This document shows positions 23,526-35,169 of a stretch of DNA of 64,000 nt, piece after piece. The number at the start of each line of letters is the position of its first letter. The stretch's first letter is position 1. The DNA comes from Nymphaea colorata (taxonomy: Eukaryota > Streptophyta > Magnoliopsida > Nymphaeales > Nymphaeaceae). The notes under the pieces were generated by a model. That model did no database searches and was not told the origin of the DNA. It saw only the letters and a list, made by a program, of their open reading frames with translations. A program made the position numbers and the translations under genes. The stretch spans positions 14,945,354 through 15,009,353 of the forward strand of contig NC_045142.1 in assembly GCF_008831285.2 (NCBI RefSeq), in the 5' to 3' direction.

Positions 23526-25709
23526 ATGACAAAGAAGTCAATCACAAGAAAAACACGCAGTTTTTCAAAGGCAATGATGAAAGAAAAAATAAATACCGAG
23601 GTTGGAGTTATGACCAGAAATTCACTCCTCTCAGTCAGTCTCGCGAGAAGATCTTGGAATACCTCCTTGCCAAAGAAACTATCGTCTTGCCAAAAGTATC
23701 AGAGCCTCCAAAAATAATGGGAGAAAATAAAGAAAAACTATGTAAGTTTCATCATGCTCATGGTCATGACACTGAGGATTGTTTTGTCCACAGAAACATT
23801 ATCCAAGATTTCATCAACAAGGACCTCAAGATTGATGATGATAGCATCCCCGAGATATTAAGAAATCCATTTCTGATCATGGGAAGGTAGCAGTAGCCAC
23901 GATCACCATGGGCACTACACTTTCATATCATCCATAGGAGCACATCCGATCTTGTGATGAAAGAAGTTCACATAAAGTCATGATGACAAATCATGGAAAG
24001 AAACTTTTGGACTTTATTGCTATGATGAACGACAAGATAGAAAGTTCATCCAAAAAACTTCTCATAATCCCAAAGACTTTTATCCTATGAGGCGGCAATG
24101 ATGAATCATCAGATGACTCTTCGGACGAAGATCCATGCTACTTGGATGAGGTCCTCCCCTTGGAAGAGCGTATGGTTGATTGAGATTGGATTTTACCATC
24201 TAAGATCCAGTCAATTACCTTTCTAGAAAAGGACCTCTCAAAATGGGGATATTACCAAGTAGATGCTCTTTACATCATCGTCTAGGTCAATGGGATGATT
24301 GTGCCACATGTTTTGATCAATGGAGGAAGTGACTTAAATATTTGTCATGATCTCATGGCCAAAGCTTTGGGATTTTGAGAAGACAAATATCCAATGATAT
24401 CAAGATCTACGAATACGATGGCCAAAGCATGAACAACAAAGGTACACTAGACATGAACGTGATCATCGAAAGCACCAATCATTGCATTGTATTCCATGTG
24501 GCGAATGTACCACCATTATATAACTTACTTTTGGGACGACCTTAGATTCACCAAGTATGAGGAATTCAATCAATTCTTCATCAATGCCTCAAATGGAATT
24601 TTGGCCCATCAATCATCACCGTACGTGCTGAAGATCTAGTTGAAAGGTTGGTGTAACCAATGCTCCCTAGGTCAATTGATCTAGTGGATGTACCTAGCAT
24701 AAGGACAATGAAAGATAGACCTTTGGAAGAATGGATGCAAAACATGGAGATAGGCGAATCATCCGGAAGCGCTTATACTATTTCAAGTAGTCATCTGAGT
24801 TATCAAAAACACCTATTGTATGTTCATTTCATGAAAAGCCCTAAGGGATTTCAGTTGCTTCTGAAAGGTAGCTATCGTCCATTCACTAGCATCAGGAAAA
24901 ACGAAGATGACATCTTGTAGCCGATTAGCATCCATTTTCAGATGAACACCAGTGGATTGGGATATCATGAAGAAATTTGAAGAAGATCGTGTTGGCTAAT
25001 AGTATTCACCTTTGTTTCGAATCCTCTCATGAATTTTGTAATCTTAAACTTCTTTTTATCTGGTTTCACGAGAGAACCCCCACTATGAACTGAGAATTTT
25101 GTTATGCAAAGCAAGTCTTTTGTTATCAATTTCAATTTTATTCAACTTTCCCTTTATCATCCTCTTTACAAGATGTGTTGGAATTCAACATGTCTCAGTT
25201 TCTTCTTTTTCTTTGGAAGTCCCCTCAAAAGTTATTTGTCAAACAACTAGTCGATGAAGTTGAACCTACTACAATATTCAAATCAAAATTACCGGAATTC
25301 ACTCAGATTCAAAGACAAGAACATCCATCGTCCTTATTTAATGATCCGATTGAAGAGATTAATATTGGAACCAGTAAGAATCCTAAGATCCTCCAAATTG
25401 GTAACAATTTTTCAGTAGACGAGAAGAAAAAATTGATGGACTTTCTTATAAACCACCAAGAAGTTTTTGCATGGACCAATTTGACATGCCAGGTTTAGAC
25501 TCCCAGTTGGTTGAACATCGTTTGCCCAGTCCTAGTTGCAAGCCAGTTAAACAAAAATTGCGCAAGCTTGATCCTTGACTGGAAGGACCTGTAAAAGAAT
25601 GATCAGAAGACCTACTAAGGAAAAAATTAATTCGTTCCATCGATTACTCATAATGGTTGGCAAATATCGTGGTTGTCTCCAAGAAAAATGGCAAAGTCAA
25701 ATTATGCAT
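23526..25709 (+). pseudogene. Protease and pre-RT part of the Gypsy pol
   Basis: 23,654-23,890 contains a CKFHHAHGHDTEDC motif, a zinc-type linker of Gypsy polyproteins. 24,290-24,350 reads VLINGGSDLNI, where the expected protease active site would be a D-G-G/S-type triad, so the catalytic Asp appears replaced by Asn. YNLLLGRP follows near 24,520. 25,175-25,498 carries EEINIGTSKNPKILQIGNN and NHQEVFAWT; a shifted frame continues with DMPGL, VEHRLP and VVVSKKNGKVKLCM, the start of the RT domain. Sequence then jumps into LTR at about 25,710. RT catalytic motifs, RNase H and integrase are absent. Several stops and frameshifts are present. Confidence 0.75.
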
Positions 25710-27259
25710 GGAGAGGATGAAAAGATGAAATAATATTTCTTTTCGTGATTGAATCATGTTTTCTTTTTTCTTGAACCTTGCTTTGTCTTAAGATATTATT
25801 TATGCATAGTTGTTTGATTTTTCATTTGTATGTGAAAGCACAGTGAGAATGAGAGTGTGGTTTGAGACTCTTTATTTTTATATTAATTTTTGAGGTTAGG
25901 GCTTGTCCAACCCGGGGAAAACCCTCACGAATGTGTGCATGTTAATATGCATTTTCATTTCATTTTGCGTTAGTTTACTTTTAATCATCCGATTAGGAAC
26001 CCTATTGAGCGCCATATCGCGTGGTGTCATTTTCCTCCATACCCAACGGTGGAAGAAACATATTCCCTTGTGCCAAATGAAATAACTATGTTTTATGTTT
26101 ATATATAAAAATATTTGACATCATGGTTTCTAAAATATTTTTGAAAGAACCATTTCTAATGTGGCTTTGGAGACTTAACTTAGGTTCTTACATGAGCCCA
26201 AGTTCCCATTCGGCCTACATCAAAATCGAAGTCGGATATTTTCAATCATTTCTTGATAATTCTCATGAAGACATATATGTATATACATGTTATATACATA
26301 TACGTGCACATGAATATCTTTCTTTGTCTTTCTCTCTTTATGATTTAACATGCTTTTACAAACTCTCATATGCATATATATGAATATGTATAGGTGTATT
26401 CTATTTTAAAGTCTCTATCTCTTTTAAATATTTGATTTTTCAAGATCTCTTTCTCTCTCTCTCTTTTTCTATATTTCTCTTGTGATCGAGTTTTTATCTT
26501 TTATATTCTTTTGAACATTTTTCTTTCAAGACCTTTTTTTTTATCTATCGACTTGACTAAGACCAAAACTCAAAGTAATGGCCTCATATTGGAATCATGC
26601 TTGAGGGTCTATAACTCCAATCGATTATCAAAAACCATTCTTTCTTATATAAGATGGTTATGAAAACAAAAATCTTAGACGTATGTTATGGTAGGTATGC
26701 TTTTAGATGAATGTTGTGATATGAATGAATTATTTTCTTCCAATCATATAGGATCAATACATTCATGCATTCTCAGTCACTTAATATCATTTGTGATCAC
26801 AAGCACCACTCCATAGAACTCAAGTAAGAGAAGATGGATCTCTAACTACGTGGCAACCAAATTACAACAAAATCTCAAACCTACTTAATGTCTTAAGAGA
26901 ATACTAAAGTGACTTCAAAAAGGGATCTCCAAAGTTTTCTAAATATTTATAAAGAATTTCTCAATGTTTTCCACTCTCAAAAGATTCTTCAAAACTTTCT
27001 CAAAGTCTTGAAACAAAAAATCTTCAACATTTTCTCAAACACTACACTGCATATAGAGTGGAAATGTTTAAGCTAAAAGGAAATGCATCAATAATAAACA
27101 TAGCCCTTGGATTGATTACCCCCAGTAAAGGTGCTGGGAATGGTTGATCCTCGTACCCACGGGCGAGTCATTTTCTCTCTTATTTTCAAAATAAACCTTA
27201 TTTTTGTTCTGGAGCACTCCAAAAACCAAAAACAAAAAATAATTTTGGGGATGTGAACA
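25710..27259 (+). repeat. Truncated 3' LTR of the Gypsy element
   Basis: Collinear with 18,513-20,080 of the 5' LTR and ending GTGAACA. The first roughly 1.55 kb (U3, TATA and the first two tandem units) is missing. The junction with RT sequence shares GGAG between the two sides. Confidence 0.85.
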
Positions 27260-27264
27260 TCTAT
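27260..27264. repeat. Target-site duplication TCTAT (right copy)
   Basis: Matches 16,962-16,966 across the insertion. Confidence 0.85.
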
Positions 27265-28135
27265 CTACCTGTTCGATCAAACAGTGGTATTGTTCTAAGA
27301 CTGTCAATGCTTCATTAGTGTTTCTGAATAGACTTTCTCAAGGTCCCGCATGCTTGAAAAACCATGATTGTAAAACATATGCACATCCTTTTATATGATC
27401 AGTGTCTCTCATGGTAAAGCAGGTGAGTCATTGATAAAGGAAAGTCAATGCTGTTATTGCAACTAACAAGTGTCGGGCCCCTCCTATGCCCCCATATCTA
27501 GAAAAGTTGGGGTATATGAAAATCTAGAAGATTGGTTTTGTTGGTTAAAAGGGTCACTTCCACTATGCAAAACATCATACAATGTTTAACTCTTCCTATG
27601 ACTTTTCGAGATAAGATGGATGGTTCAACATAGGCTCCAAATTCTTCATATAGATTTTTTAGGTTGATGTTTTGACTCTCATGATTTTCTATTAGGGGCC
27701 AAGTTTTTCATCCAGTAAACTCAACTATAAGGTCATTTGTATTAACCTTAGTCGGGTTCATAAGAAACTATTTCTTCAATGGCTCATTTGGATTACAAGT
27801 CGGAGTATGAAGGTCTAGTATTTTAGCAACTCATCTAATAATAATGTCATTTCTCCCCATAAAAACCAAAAAAGAAGAGGTCCTTGGGTTCCATCGCTCA
27901 ACAATAGCATGCACCAAATTCTCATCCATTGATTGCATTCCTCCAGCTGCCACTGTCTCTAGGCCAATTCTTCAAAGTAAGGAGAAAACATCTGAGAGAA
28001 GGTGAGATGCCAAGACCAATACCATTCCGGAGCAAAGGGTCTAGACTCAAGGGAAACATCGGTAGACCATTCAGGTCCTTTCCCAAAGAGGATGTAAACA
28101 TAAAAGAATGTGACACCATATTGGAAAAAATACAT
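27265..28135 (-). pseudogene. ORF1 N-terminal half of the older Gypsy element
   Basis: Probable start codon at 28,135 (minus), matching ATG 20,868 of the younger element. The minus-strand sequence follows the younger ORF1 through the TYISL-like region, the WGEM-like word and the RCSYC-like region to the insertion site at 27,265. It contains stops and frame changes. It continues on the other side of the insertion at 16,966. Confidence 0.65.
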
Positions 28136-29243
28136 CTTGAGAGAAGACTCTGAAGGATAGAGATTAAATTAGTGGAAAAGATCAACAAAGTTAACAAGGA
28201 TGATATGAGGTAGATGTATATAATGAGGTTGTAAATTACCACATAAGGTTTTGTCCACATCTAGCATTCTCTATACTTCTATCATGTAAAAGAATTTGAA
28301 GAAAAAGGGGTATAGGGGCCTAATTGAGATAACTTCGCATCATTATAATCCAATGCCAAGTTATACTTATATACTTTAGCCAAATTGCTTAATACTAGCA
28401 TAGATTCTTCCTTACGAAACTAAAAGTAAAGTTTTTCTACTTCTTTTTGGACACCTTACCACTCATAGGACTAATGAAGGGGCTTTCTTCCCAAGGTGTG
28501 GTACAGTTGAAAGATTTAGTCTTGTGCTATCACCTAAGACCAAGGCTGAGAACATGATGATCAGGATAAATAGGTATGAGAATGTTTGAAATGTGCAAAA
28601 TCAGTTGTCTATAATTAAGGGTGGGCTTCGGGCTGAGCTGGGCCGGCCCGCCCCGGTAAGGGCCAACCCAATCCGGCCCGTCAGGCCGATGAGCCCGGCC
28701 CGATAGCCTGGGTCTCGGCCCAGGCCCGGCCCATTTAAAATTAAAAAATATTTTTTTAATTATAAAATAATTTTTTAATATAAAATATATTTATTAATAA
28801 TAAATATGTATTATTAAAACAAAAAATTTTTTAAAAAATATTTTTTTATTCTAAACAGGCCGGCCTATCTGGCCCGGGCTAGGCTTTTCCCAGCCCAGGC
28901 CCGGCAGCAGCCCGACCCGACGCCCACCCTTATCTATAATGCAATATTTCCTAAAATGACAATTAAAATAAGTAGAAGAATAAACATTGTTTCAATCAAG
29001 CCTTAAATTGGGGCGGGTTGTATTTGATCCTATATCTAGGTGAACATGATTGATAATTTTCAATTAGTCTTATATGCAAGGAAACAAACCCAATCACCAA
29101 GCAAAGTAATGCTGATGAGATCAAGGCCAAAGAAAGGGACATGCTTTAAAATCGGTAATATGAGAGATGTTCAAGTTAGTGGAAATGCATCAATAGTAAT
29201 CATAGCCAAATGATTATGGGTCCTTTCATGGCCGCCATCTATT
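28136..29243 (-). other. Leader and primer-site region of the older Gypsy element
   Basis: Minus-strand counterpart of 20,083-20,867, interrupted by a hAT MITE at 28,616-28,932. The primer-site counterpart TGGCGGCC lies near 29,231-29,238. No coding potential. Confidence 0.6.
28616..28932. mobile_element. Non-autonomous hAT MITE (317 bp)
   Basis: Perfect 11-bp terminal inverted repeats TAAGGGTGGGC / GCCCACCCTTA, flanked by an 8-bp duplication TCTATAAT (28,608-28,615 and 28,933-28,940). An 8-bp duplication with this kind of end is the hAT signature. The ends are GC-rich (GGCCC words) and the centre (28,735-28,855) is almost pure A/T. Related leader copies at about 29,730-29,750 and 20,380-20,400 lack the element and show the empty site. 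Confidence 0.9.
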
Positions 29244-29640
29244 TGTATACCCAAAATTTACTTTTATTTTTGGAGTGCTTTAGAAATATAAAACTTTATT
29301 TTTGAAATGAAGGGGAAAGAGACTCGATCATTGGTATGAGGATTGATCGTTCCCAGTGCCTTTACTAGGGGTAACCAATATAAGGGGCATGCTTATTCTT
29401 GATGCATTTCATTTTTGCTTAAACATCCTTTCATTCTAAATGTAGTGTGGTGCGTGAAAATAATATTAAAGATTTGATATTTCAAACTTTTGGATGAAAA
29501 AATTTTGAAAGACCATTTGAGAGTGTAAACCATTTTGATTTATGTGATTTTTGAATCAATGAATCTTTGCAAATATCATTTGAAAACCTTTGGAAGATAA
29601 TATAGATATTTTGAATATCACTTTTCAAATTTGGTCCAGT
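29244..29640 (-). repeat. 3' end of the older element's LTR (partial)
   Basis: The terminal CA (TG on the plus strand) is at 29,244. The conserved LTR-end block lies at 29,311-29,395 in reverse. Similarity to the younger LTR is lost at about 29,640, where leader sequence reappears, so only about 400 bp of LTR remains. Confidence 0.65.
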
Positions 29641-30000
29641 TGTAAGGCTTAGTTTTGTGCTATTGTCTAAGACCAAGCCTGACAATATGATGATCAAGAT
29701 AAATACGTATGGGAAGGTTTGAAATATGTAAAATTAGTTGTCTCTAATGTAATGTTTCCTAAGATAGTAACTAAAATAAGTAAAAGAATAAGCATTATTT
29801 TCGATCCAGTTTTAAATTGAGGATGGTTGTATTTGATCATAGATCTAGGTGAACATGATTGATCCTTTTCAATTAGTCTTATATACAAAAAAGCAAAACA
29901 ATCACCAAGCAATGTAATGCTGATGGGGTCAAGACCAAAGAAAAGGACAAGCTTTAACATCAACAATATGAGAGATATTCAAGTTAGTGGAAATGCATCT
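29640..30000 (-). repeat. Second copy of the Gypsy leader (rearranged)
   Basis: Aligns with 28,530-29,190 (minus) and with 20,130-20,490 (plus). It lies upstream of the partial LTR in minus orientation, so leader-LTR-leader are in an order that needs a duplication or a recombination between two copies. It lacks the hAT MITE. Confidence 0.6.
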
Positions 30001-30194
30001 TTGAATTGATAAAACTATTGATATGTAGCAACACAGACCGAACAAGTTCTCCTAAGAAATAGATGTTAGGAGAGGGGGAGTTTGTGGAGATTAATAATGT
30101 GATGCATTTAATTCTACCTGTTCAAAATGCATCATATTCAGTAATTCATGACATTACAACCATTCTTACAAAAAGTTTAAAAACACAAATATGC

Positions 30195-30541
30195 ATTCAT
30201 TAATCTCAATAGACTTGAAGTAGTAGTAGTTTCTATATATTTGCATATTGTAAAAGGGAAAATGACATATTTACCACAATTTACTTGCATAGCTAAACAG
30301 CCCTCAAAGTATCTTAAAATGTCTTGAATGGAGGTTTTGGCACTCGACATCTTGGGGTTTGGAAAAAATTCATTAATCTCAATAGACTTGAAGTAGTAGT
30401 AGTTTCTATATATTTGCAGATTGTAAAAGGGAAAATGGCATATTTACCACAATTTACTTGCATAGCTAAACAGCCCTCAAAGTATCTTAAAATGTCTTGA
30501 ATGGAGGTTTTGGCACTCGACATCTTGGGGTTTGGAAAAAA
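30195..30541. repeat. Tandem duplication, 2 x 173 bp
   Basis: ATTCATTAATCTC begins at 30,195 and again at 30,368, and the copies follow each other to about 30,541. By eye only about two bases differ, so the duplication is recent. No gene function is visible in it. The flanking 30,001-30,820 holds nothing else I recognise. Confidence 0.85.
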
Positions 30542-30894
30542 GAGACACATCAGCTACATCACCTATTATGTAATCAAATCTCGGAGGAGCTACCTTCTTC
30601 CCTTCAACTGTTTGTTTTGGACTTATAAAATATTTGTTATATCTTTTGTGGAACTCCTCAAGTTGGTTAGTAGGGGAATAATATTATTTGTTCAATATAT
30701 ATCATATTTTGTACTTTATGATTTGTTCAATGTACTACATATATTACTTAACTAATATGCTAGTTTTATCAGTCGAAGGTGGAAGATTGAATTTGGATAT
30801 AGAAAGTTAGGTAGTTTTCTTTCAACTTTATTTATGAATTTTTAATTGAATATAAGATTTGTTATAAACACTTCTTCCTTTTCCCTAGAAGGAG

Positions 30895-33300
30895 CATGAA
30901 ATATGTGAAAGGTGTTAGAGACTTCAGCAACTTTTTCATGGCAAACAGTATGGTAGTTAAGGAAAAAATTAGGTGTCCATGTAAGAAGTGCAACAACTGT
31001 TTATTTTAGTTCATAAAAAATGTTATGGATCACATGGTATGTATCGATTTTGTCCAAACTTACAGACGTTGGCATTATCATGGAGAGTCAGTGTTACTAG
31101 CTCAAAGTGGTCATGATGAAAATGCAAAGAATGGTGAAGATAACATAGATGAGCATATTAAAGATGCATTCAAAATACATCCAAAAGGCCAGGCTGATGA
31201 AGATACAGAGGGTGACATGGAAGATCAATGTGTACATGATAATGAATATGCAAAGTTGCTAAAGGATGCTTCATAAGAATTATATCCTCAATGTAAAAAA
31301 TTCTGAAAGTTGTCTTTTATTATTTGGTTATTTTACATAAAGTGTTTGCACGGATTGAGTAATAAGCCATTTGATATGCTATTGGAGTGGTTGTAAGAAG
31401 CATTTCTTGTTGGTGTGTAAATACCAAAATTGTTTTATGAAACAAATAAAATTGTTAAAGCATTGGGTATGACCTGTGAGAAGATAGATGTGTGTCCTCA
31501 TAATTATATGTTGTTTTGAAAAGAATCTGTTGACAATGCTTAGTGTAATGTTTGTGGTGCTACTAGATGGAGAGAAGATGCAAAAAAAGAAAATTAAAGC
31601 AGAACCTGAAAGGTTCCAGTCAAATCAGTGCACCACTTTTCGTTAATGCTAAGGCTTCAAAGGTTGTATCTTTCTTCAAAAACTGCTTCAGAAATGAGAT
31701 GGCATAATAAGAGATGTGTCAAAGATGGTTTACTAAGATATCCTACAGATTCATTAGCATGGACAACTTTTGATGAATTGCATCCATTTTTTACATTAGA
31801 TAGTTGCGATGTCAAACTGGGTTTGGCAAGTGATAGTTTCATCTTTTTTTATACTTTGAGTACATCATACAGTATCTGTTCAGTCATCGTTGTTGTATAT
31901 AATCTACCACCATGGTTGTGTATTAAACAACCATATATGAATTTGTCTTTGTTAATTTTTGTATCAAACTCTTCAGAAAAAAAAGGTTGTTGTTTATTGG
32001 AAGCCGCTAGTTGATGAATTGAAATTGTTATGGGATTTTGATGTAAATACTTATGATGCAAATAAAAATAGTATTTTTGGATGCATGTAGTTTTCTTATG
32101 TACCATAAGTGATTTTTCTACTTATGAAGACTTATCATATAGAGTACACACAAAAGGAAAATTTGCATGCTTTATATGCGAAAGGGATACAAATCCTCAT
32201 CGTTTGAAAAATAGCCATAGAGAATGAAATATGAGTCATCGAAAATTTTTGCTTGTGCATCATTCATATAGAATTGGACAGAGTTTCATTTGATTGCAAT
32301 AATGAATTAAGAAGTTCTCCTATTCCTCTTTCTTGAATTAATGTATTGCAGGAAGTTGTACATGAATTGTTGCTGCACAATTGAAAAGAATAGCATATTT
32401 TTACTTTGCTCACAATTTATTGCGTCACAACTTGGAAGTAATGCATACATGGTCTGTGATAACATTATTGGTATGTTGTTGAATTTATACTTAAAGACAA
32501 AAGATCATTACAGTTCTCATTGAACGTACAAGAAATGAATATAAGGCATGGACTCCATCCCCAAATATATATAGAACTGGTAAGATATTCTTACCAGTAG
32601 CATGTTTCACCATGAGCCAGAAGGAGAAAAATATATAATGCAAGATCTTGAAGAATTTGAAGGTTCTAGATAGTTATGCTTCAAATATATACAACATGTA
32701 TATTTAAATGGACATAAAATATTAGGATTAAAGAGTCATGACTATTATATATTGATTCATCAATTCATTTCATTAGCCCTATATAGAGATCTTTACAGAA
32801 AAAAGTATGTGTAGTATTAATTGAGGATTGCAGTTTTTTCCAAGGAAAGAAATGATTTGAAACATTTAGAGGATGACATTATATTAACATTATGTCATGT
32901 GGAAAATATATTTTCACCTGTATTCTTTGATATCATGATTCATTTGTCTATTCAATTAGCTCGTGAAAAAGTATTAGGTGGGTCTGTAAAATACTGTTAG
33001 ATGTATCCCATCAAAAGGTAATGCATACACTATTTTATAATGCAGGTAATGCCTATAAGTTGCATTTAATTTTTCTGACTAACTTTAAAAGATTTTTTTA
33101 TTTAAAGTTCATACTCAAGCATAAATCGTATGTGTGCAATACAAGCTATCCAAAAGGATCAATTGTAGAAGGGTATTTAGCCGAAGTAAGTTTGACATTT
33201 TGTTCCAAATATTTATTTGGTATAGAAACACATTTTGATGAATTAGAAAGAAACTACGAAGAAGATGAATCAACACGAAGTTCTACTTGAGGAGATGCCG
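30895..33300 (+). pseudogene. CACTA TNP2-type transposase remnant (copy A)
   Basis: 30,895-31,276: a Transpos_assoc-like start with KIRCPCKKCNN, then a VQTYRRWHYHGES stretch. 31,430-31,850: YETNKIVKALGM, VCPHNY, CNVCGATRWRED, then LQRLYLSSKTASEMRWH, the TNP2 core words of the family, and a LGLASDSF word. 31,880-31,950: YNLPPWLCIK. 32,000-32,060: PLVDELKLLWDF. 32,720-33,020: LKSHDYYILIHQFISLALY and FSPVFFDIMIHL with LGGSVKYC. 33,120-33,290: PKGSIVEGYLAEVSLTFCSKYL, the DUF4218-type block. Frames change repeatedly and many stops are present. The family acts as a DNA transposase in the nucleus; this copy cannot. Confidence 0.75.
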
Positions 33301-33481
33301 GTTTTTGGGAGCATATATATAGCTCACTATGGACAACTTAATGCTCCAAAAAGTACACACTTACATATTGTTCAATCATACTTCGGTGATGCCTTATCTT
33401 CAGTACGTTACTAAATTTTTATTTTGAGTTTATCATAAATATTTACTATACTCATAAATTGGTTTTTTATTAGGCAACATC

Positions 33482-34223
33482 TAGACTTATTGAAAAGAGA
33501 ATATTATTGAAGACCTCATGAGATTGAGCGTTTGCATAAGGTCAAACTTCCAGAAAGGTTTCAAGATTATGTAAGCTATATATTAGCAATTTCTTATAAT
33601 TTTATTTGTAATATGTATTATTTAAATATATCATCTAACTTGTTACTTATTTGCTACAGTGTCACCAATTACACCAAAAAAGAATTGGCCACCAAGTGGA
33701 TGATAAACTTATATGACCATCTATAATATCCTCAAAAAGTGGTAAAGAAAAATAATGCTTTTGTAGTAAATGGAATTTGATTTCATACACTAGAAAGAAA
33801 AGGGAAGAAGCAAACTCAAAACAATGATGTTGTTGTGACTGAACAAACTTCATAGACTTATTGAAAAGACAATATTATTGAAGACCTCATGAGATTGAGT
33901 ATTTGCATAAGGTCAAACTTCCAGAAAGGTTTCAAGATTATGTAAGTTATATATTAGCAATTTCTTATAATTTTATTTGTAATATATATTATTTAAATAT
34001 ATCATCTAACTTGTTACTTATTTGCTACAATTTCACCAATTACACCAAAAAAGAATTGGTCACCAAGTGGATGATTAACTTATATAGCTACCTACAATGT
34101 CCTCAAAAAGTGGTAAAGAAATATAATGGTTTTGTAGTAAATGGAATTTGATTTCATACACTAGAAAGAGAAGAGAAGAAGCAAACTCAAAACAATGATG
34201 TTATTTTAATTGCACAAACTTCA
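33482..34223 (+). repeat. Tandem duplication, 2 x about 371 bp, within CACTA copy A
   Basis: The segment beginning AGACTTATTGAAAAG at about 33,483 recurs at about 33,854. Both copies encode HKVKLPERFQDYVSYILAI and end in the NGI/FHTLER region. Copy B has only one. A few substitutions separate the two units. Confidence 0.85.
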
Positions 34224-34720
34224 AGTTTTTAAGTGAAAAAAGATAAAAAACCAGCTATTGGTGATGTTACTTATTATGAAGTGATTATAGATATTTATGA
34301 AGTGGATTACCATGGAGATCTAAAGCTTATTTTATTTAAAAGTAACTGGTTTGATGTTTTAAGTTCATATGCTAAGGGCATTAAAAAAGATGTGTTTAGC
34401 TTTGTGTTTGTGAATTCAAAAGTACATGCATGGAAACTGAACTATGTGTGCTCTCATTTCAAGTTGAATAAGTTTTCTACCTTCAAAATCCTATTGACAC
34501 ATATTGGCAAGTTGTTAAAATGAGACCTCGAGACTCATTTGAAATGCAAAGACAAGAAACTATGTTAGATGAAGTGATTGATGAAGAAAATAACAATTTC
34601 TGGGATAGTGAATCTTATAGCACCGAAATATCACAGATAGTTGATGACGTTTTTCAGGTTCAACCAGATGTACCAGCCATGTCTGTTTATACATCTTTTG
34701 TAGTTGATTGAGCGTTATCA
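34130..34720 (+). pseudogene. CACTA DUF4216-type C-terminal block (copy A)
   Basis: Seen: FHTLERE, then (34,233-34,523) KKDKKPAIGDVTYYEVIIDI, YHGDLKLILFKSNWFDV and VNSKVHAWKL. This matches the plant DUF4216 order (FxTxERE, PVxGxVxYYGVIxDI, LFKCxWxD). 34,520-34,711 opens MRPRDSFEMQRQ, the PRDxFxM-like tail, in another frame and with an acidic end. The function of DUF4216 is not established; it occurs in CACTA transposase genes. Confidence 0.7.
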
Positions 34721-35169
34721 AGAAAATATTTCATTTCAATCAAAGGTTAGTCCTCCAAGAAAGTGTTGTAGTATTTTATATACTTATGTATTAATTTGTT
34801 TTTACTATTTTATATGCAATTCTTGCTTTGTGATGCTTACTGTCCAAGAATTAGTAAGGACCAATAAGTTAGGTTTTAGTTTGTTAAAAACAGAACCACT
34901 CAACGCAAAAGACTTCTCATTCCATGGGCACAAAAAGTTTTCCTGATTTTGATTTAATGAAGGACTCCTCAAAATGTTGTTAGTGATCCTTATTGACATT
35001 TTTAATTCTAAATGTTAAGTATCAACTATTTTCTACAGGTTAGAGAGGGTGAAACGAAGTCATTTTGTGCCGAAGTCTTCATTATGACATGAACGAGTAG
35101 AAGAAGCTACTATCATAACCAAGACACAAATGAAGCAATTGTAATAATATCTCATTATTATTAATGGTG

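Larger units (their letters stand above)
16967..27259 (+). mobile_element. Ty3/Gypsy LTR retrotransposon (Tat/Ogre-like), internally deleted
   Basis: Bounded by TG...CA and the duplication TCTAT. Order: 5' LTR (16,967-20,080, 3.1 kb), primer site, leader, ORF1, gag, protease, pre-RT, then an abrupt switch into the middle of the 3' LTR (25,710-27,259). Very long LTRs and an extra ORF before gag are known traits of the Tat clade (Ogre, Retand); placement there is inference because RT and integrase are missing. The overlapping LTR parts differ at roughly one base in ten by eye, so the insertion is not recent. Every coding region has stops or frameshifts. It cannot move on its own. Confidence 0.85.
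15180..30000 (-). mobile_element. Older minus-strand Ty3/Gypsy element, split by a self-family insertion
   Basis: The right part (27,265-29,244) carries, on the minus strand, a primer-site region, leader and the first half of ORF1. The left part (15,180-16,961) carries the rest of ORF1 and gag. Both align with the younger plus-strand element at about 80% by eye. The split falls inside ORF1. When the insertion (16,967-27,259) and one TCTAT copy are removed, the two halves join with no gap relative to the homologous place in the younger copy (about 21,640-21,700). The right end is itself rearranged (see 29,244-30,000), and the gag side breaks off near 15,180. Confidence 0.8.
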
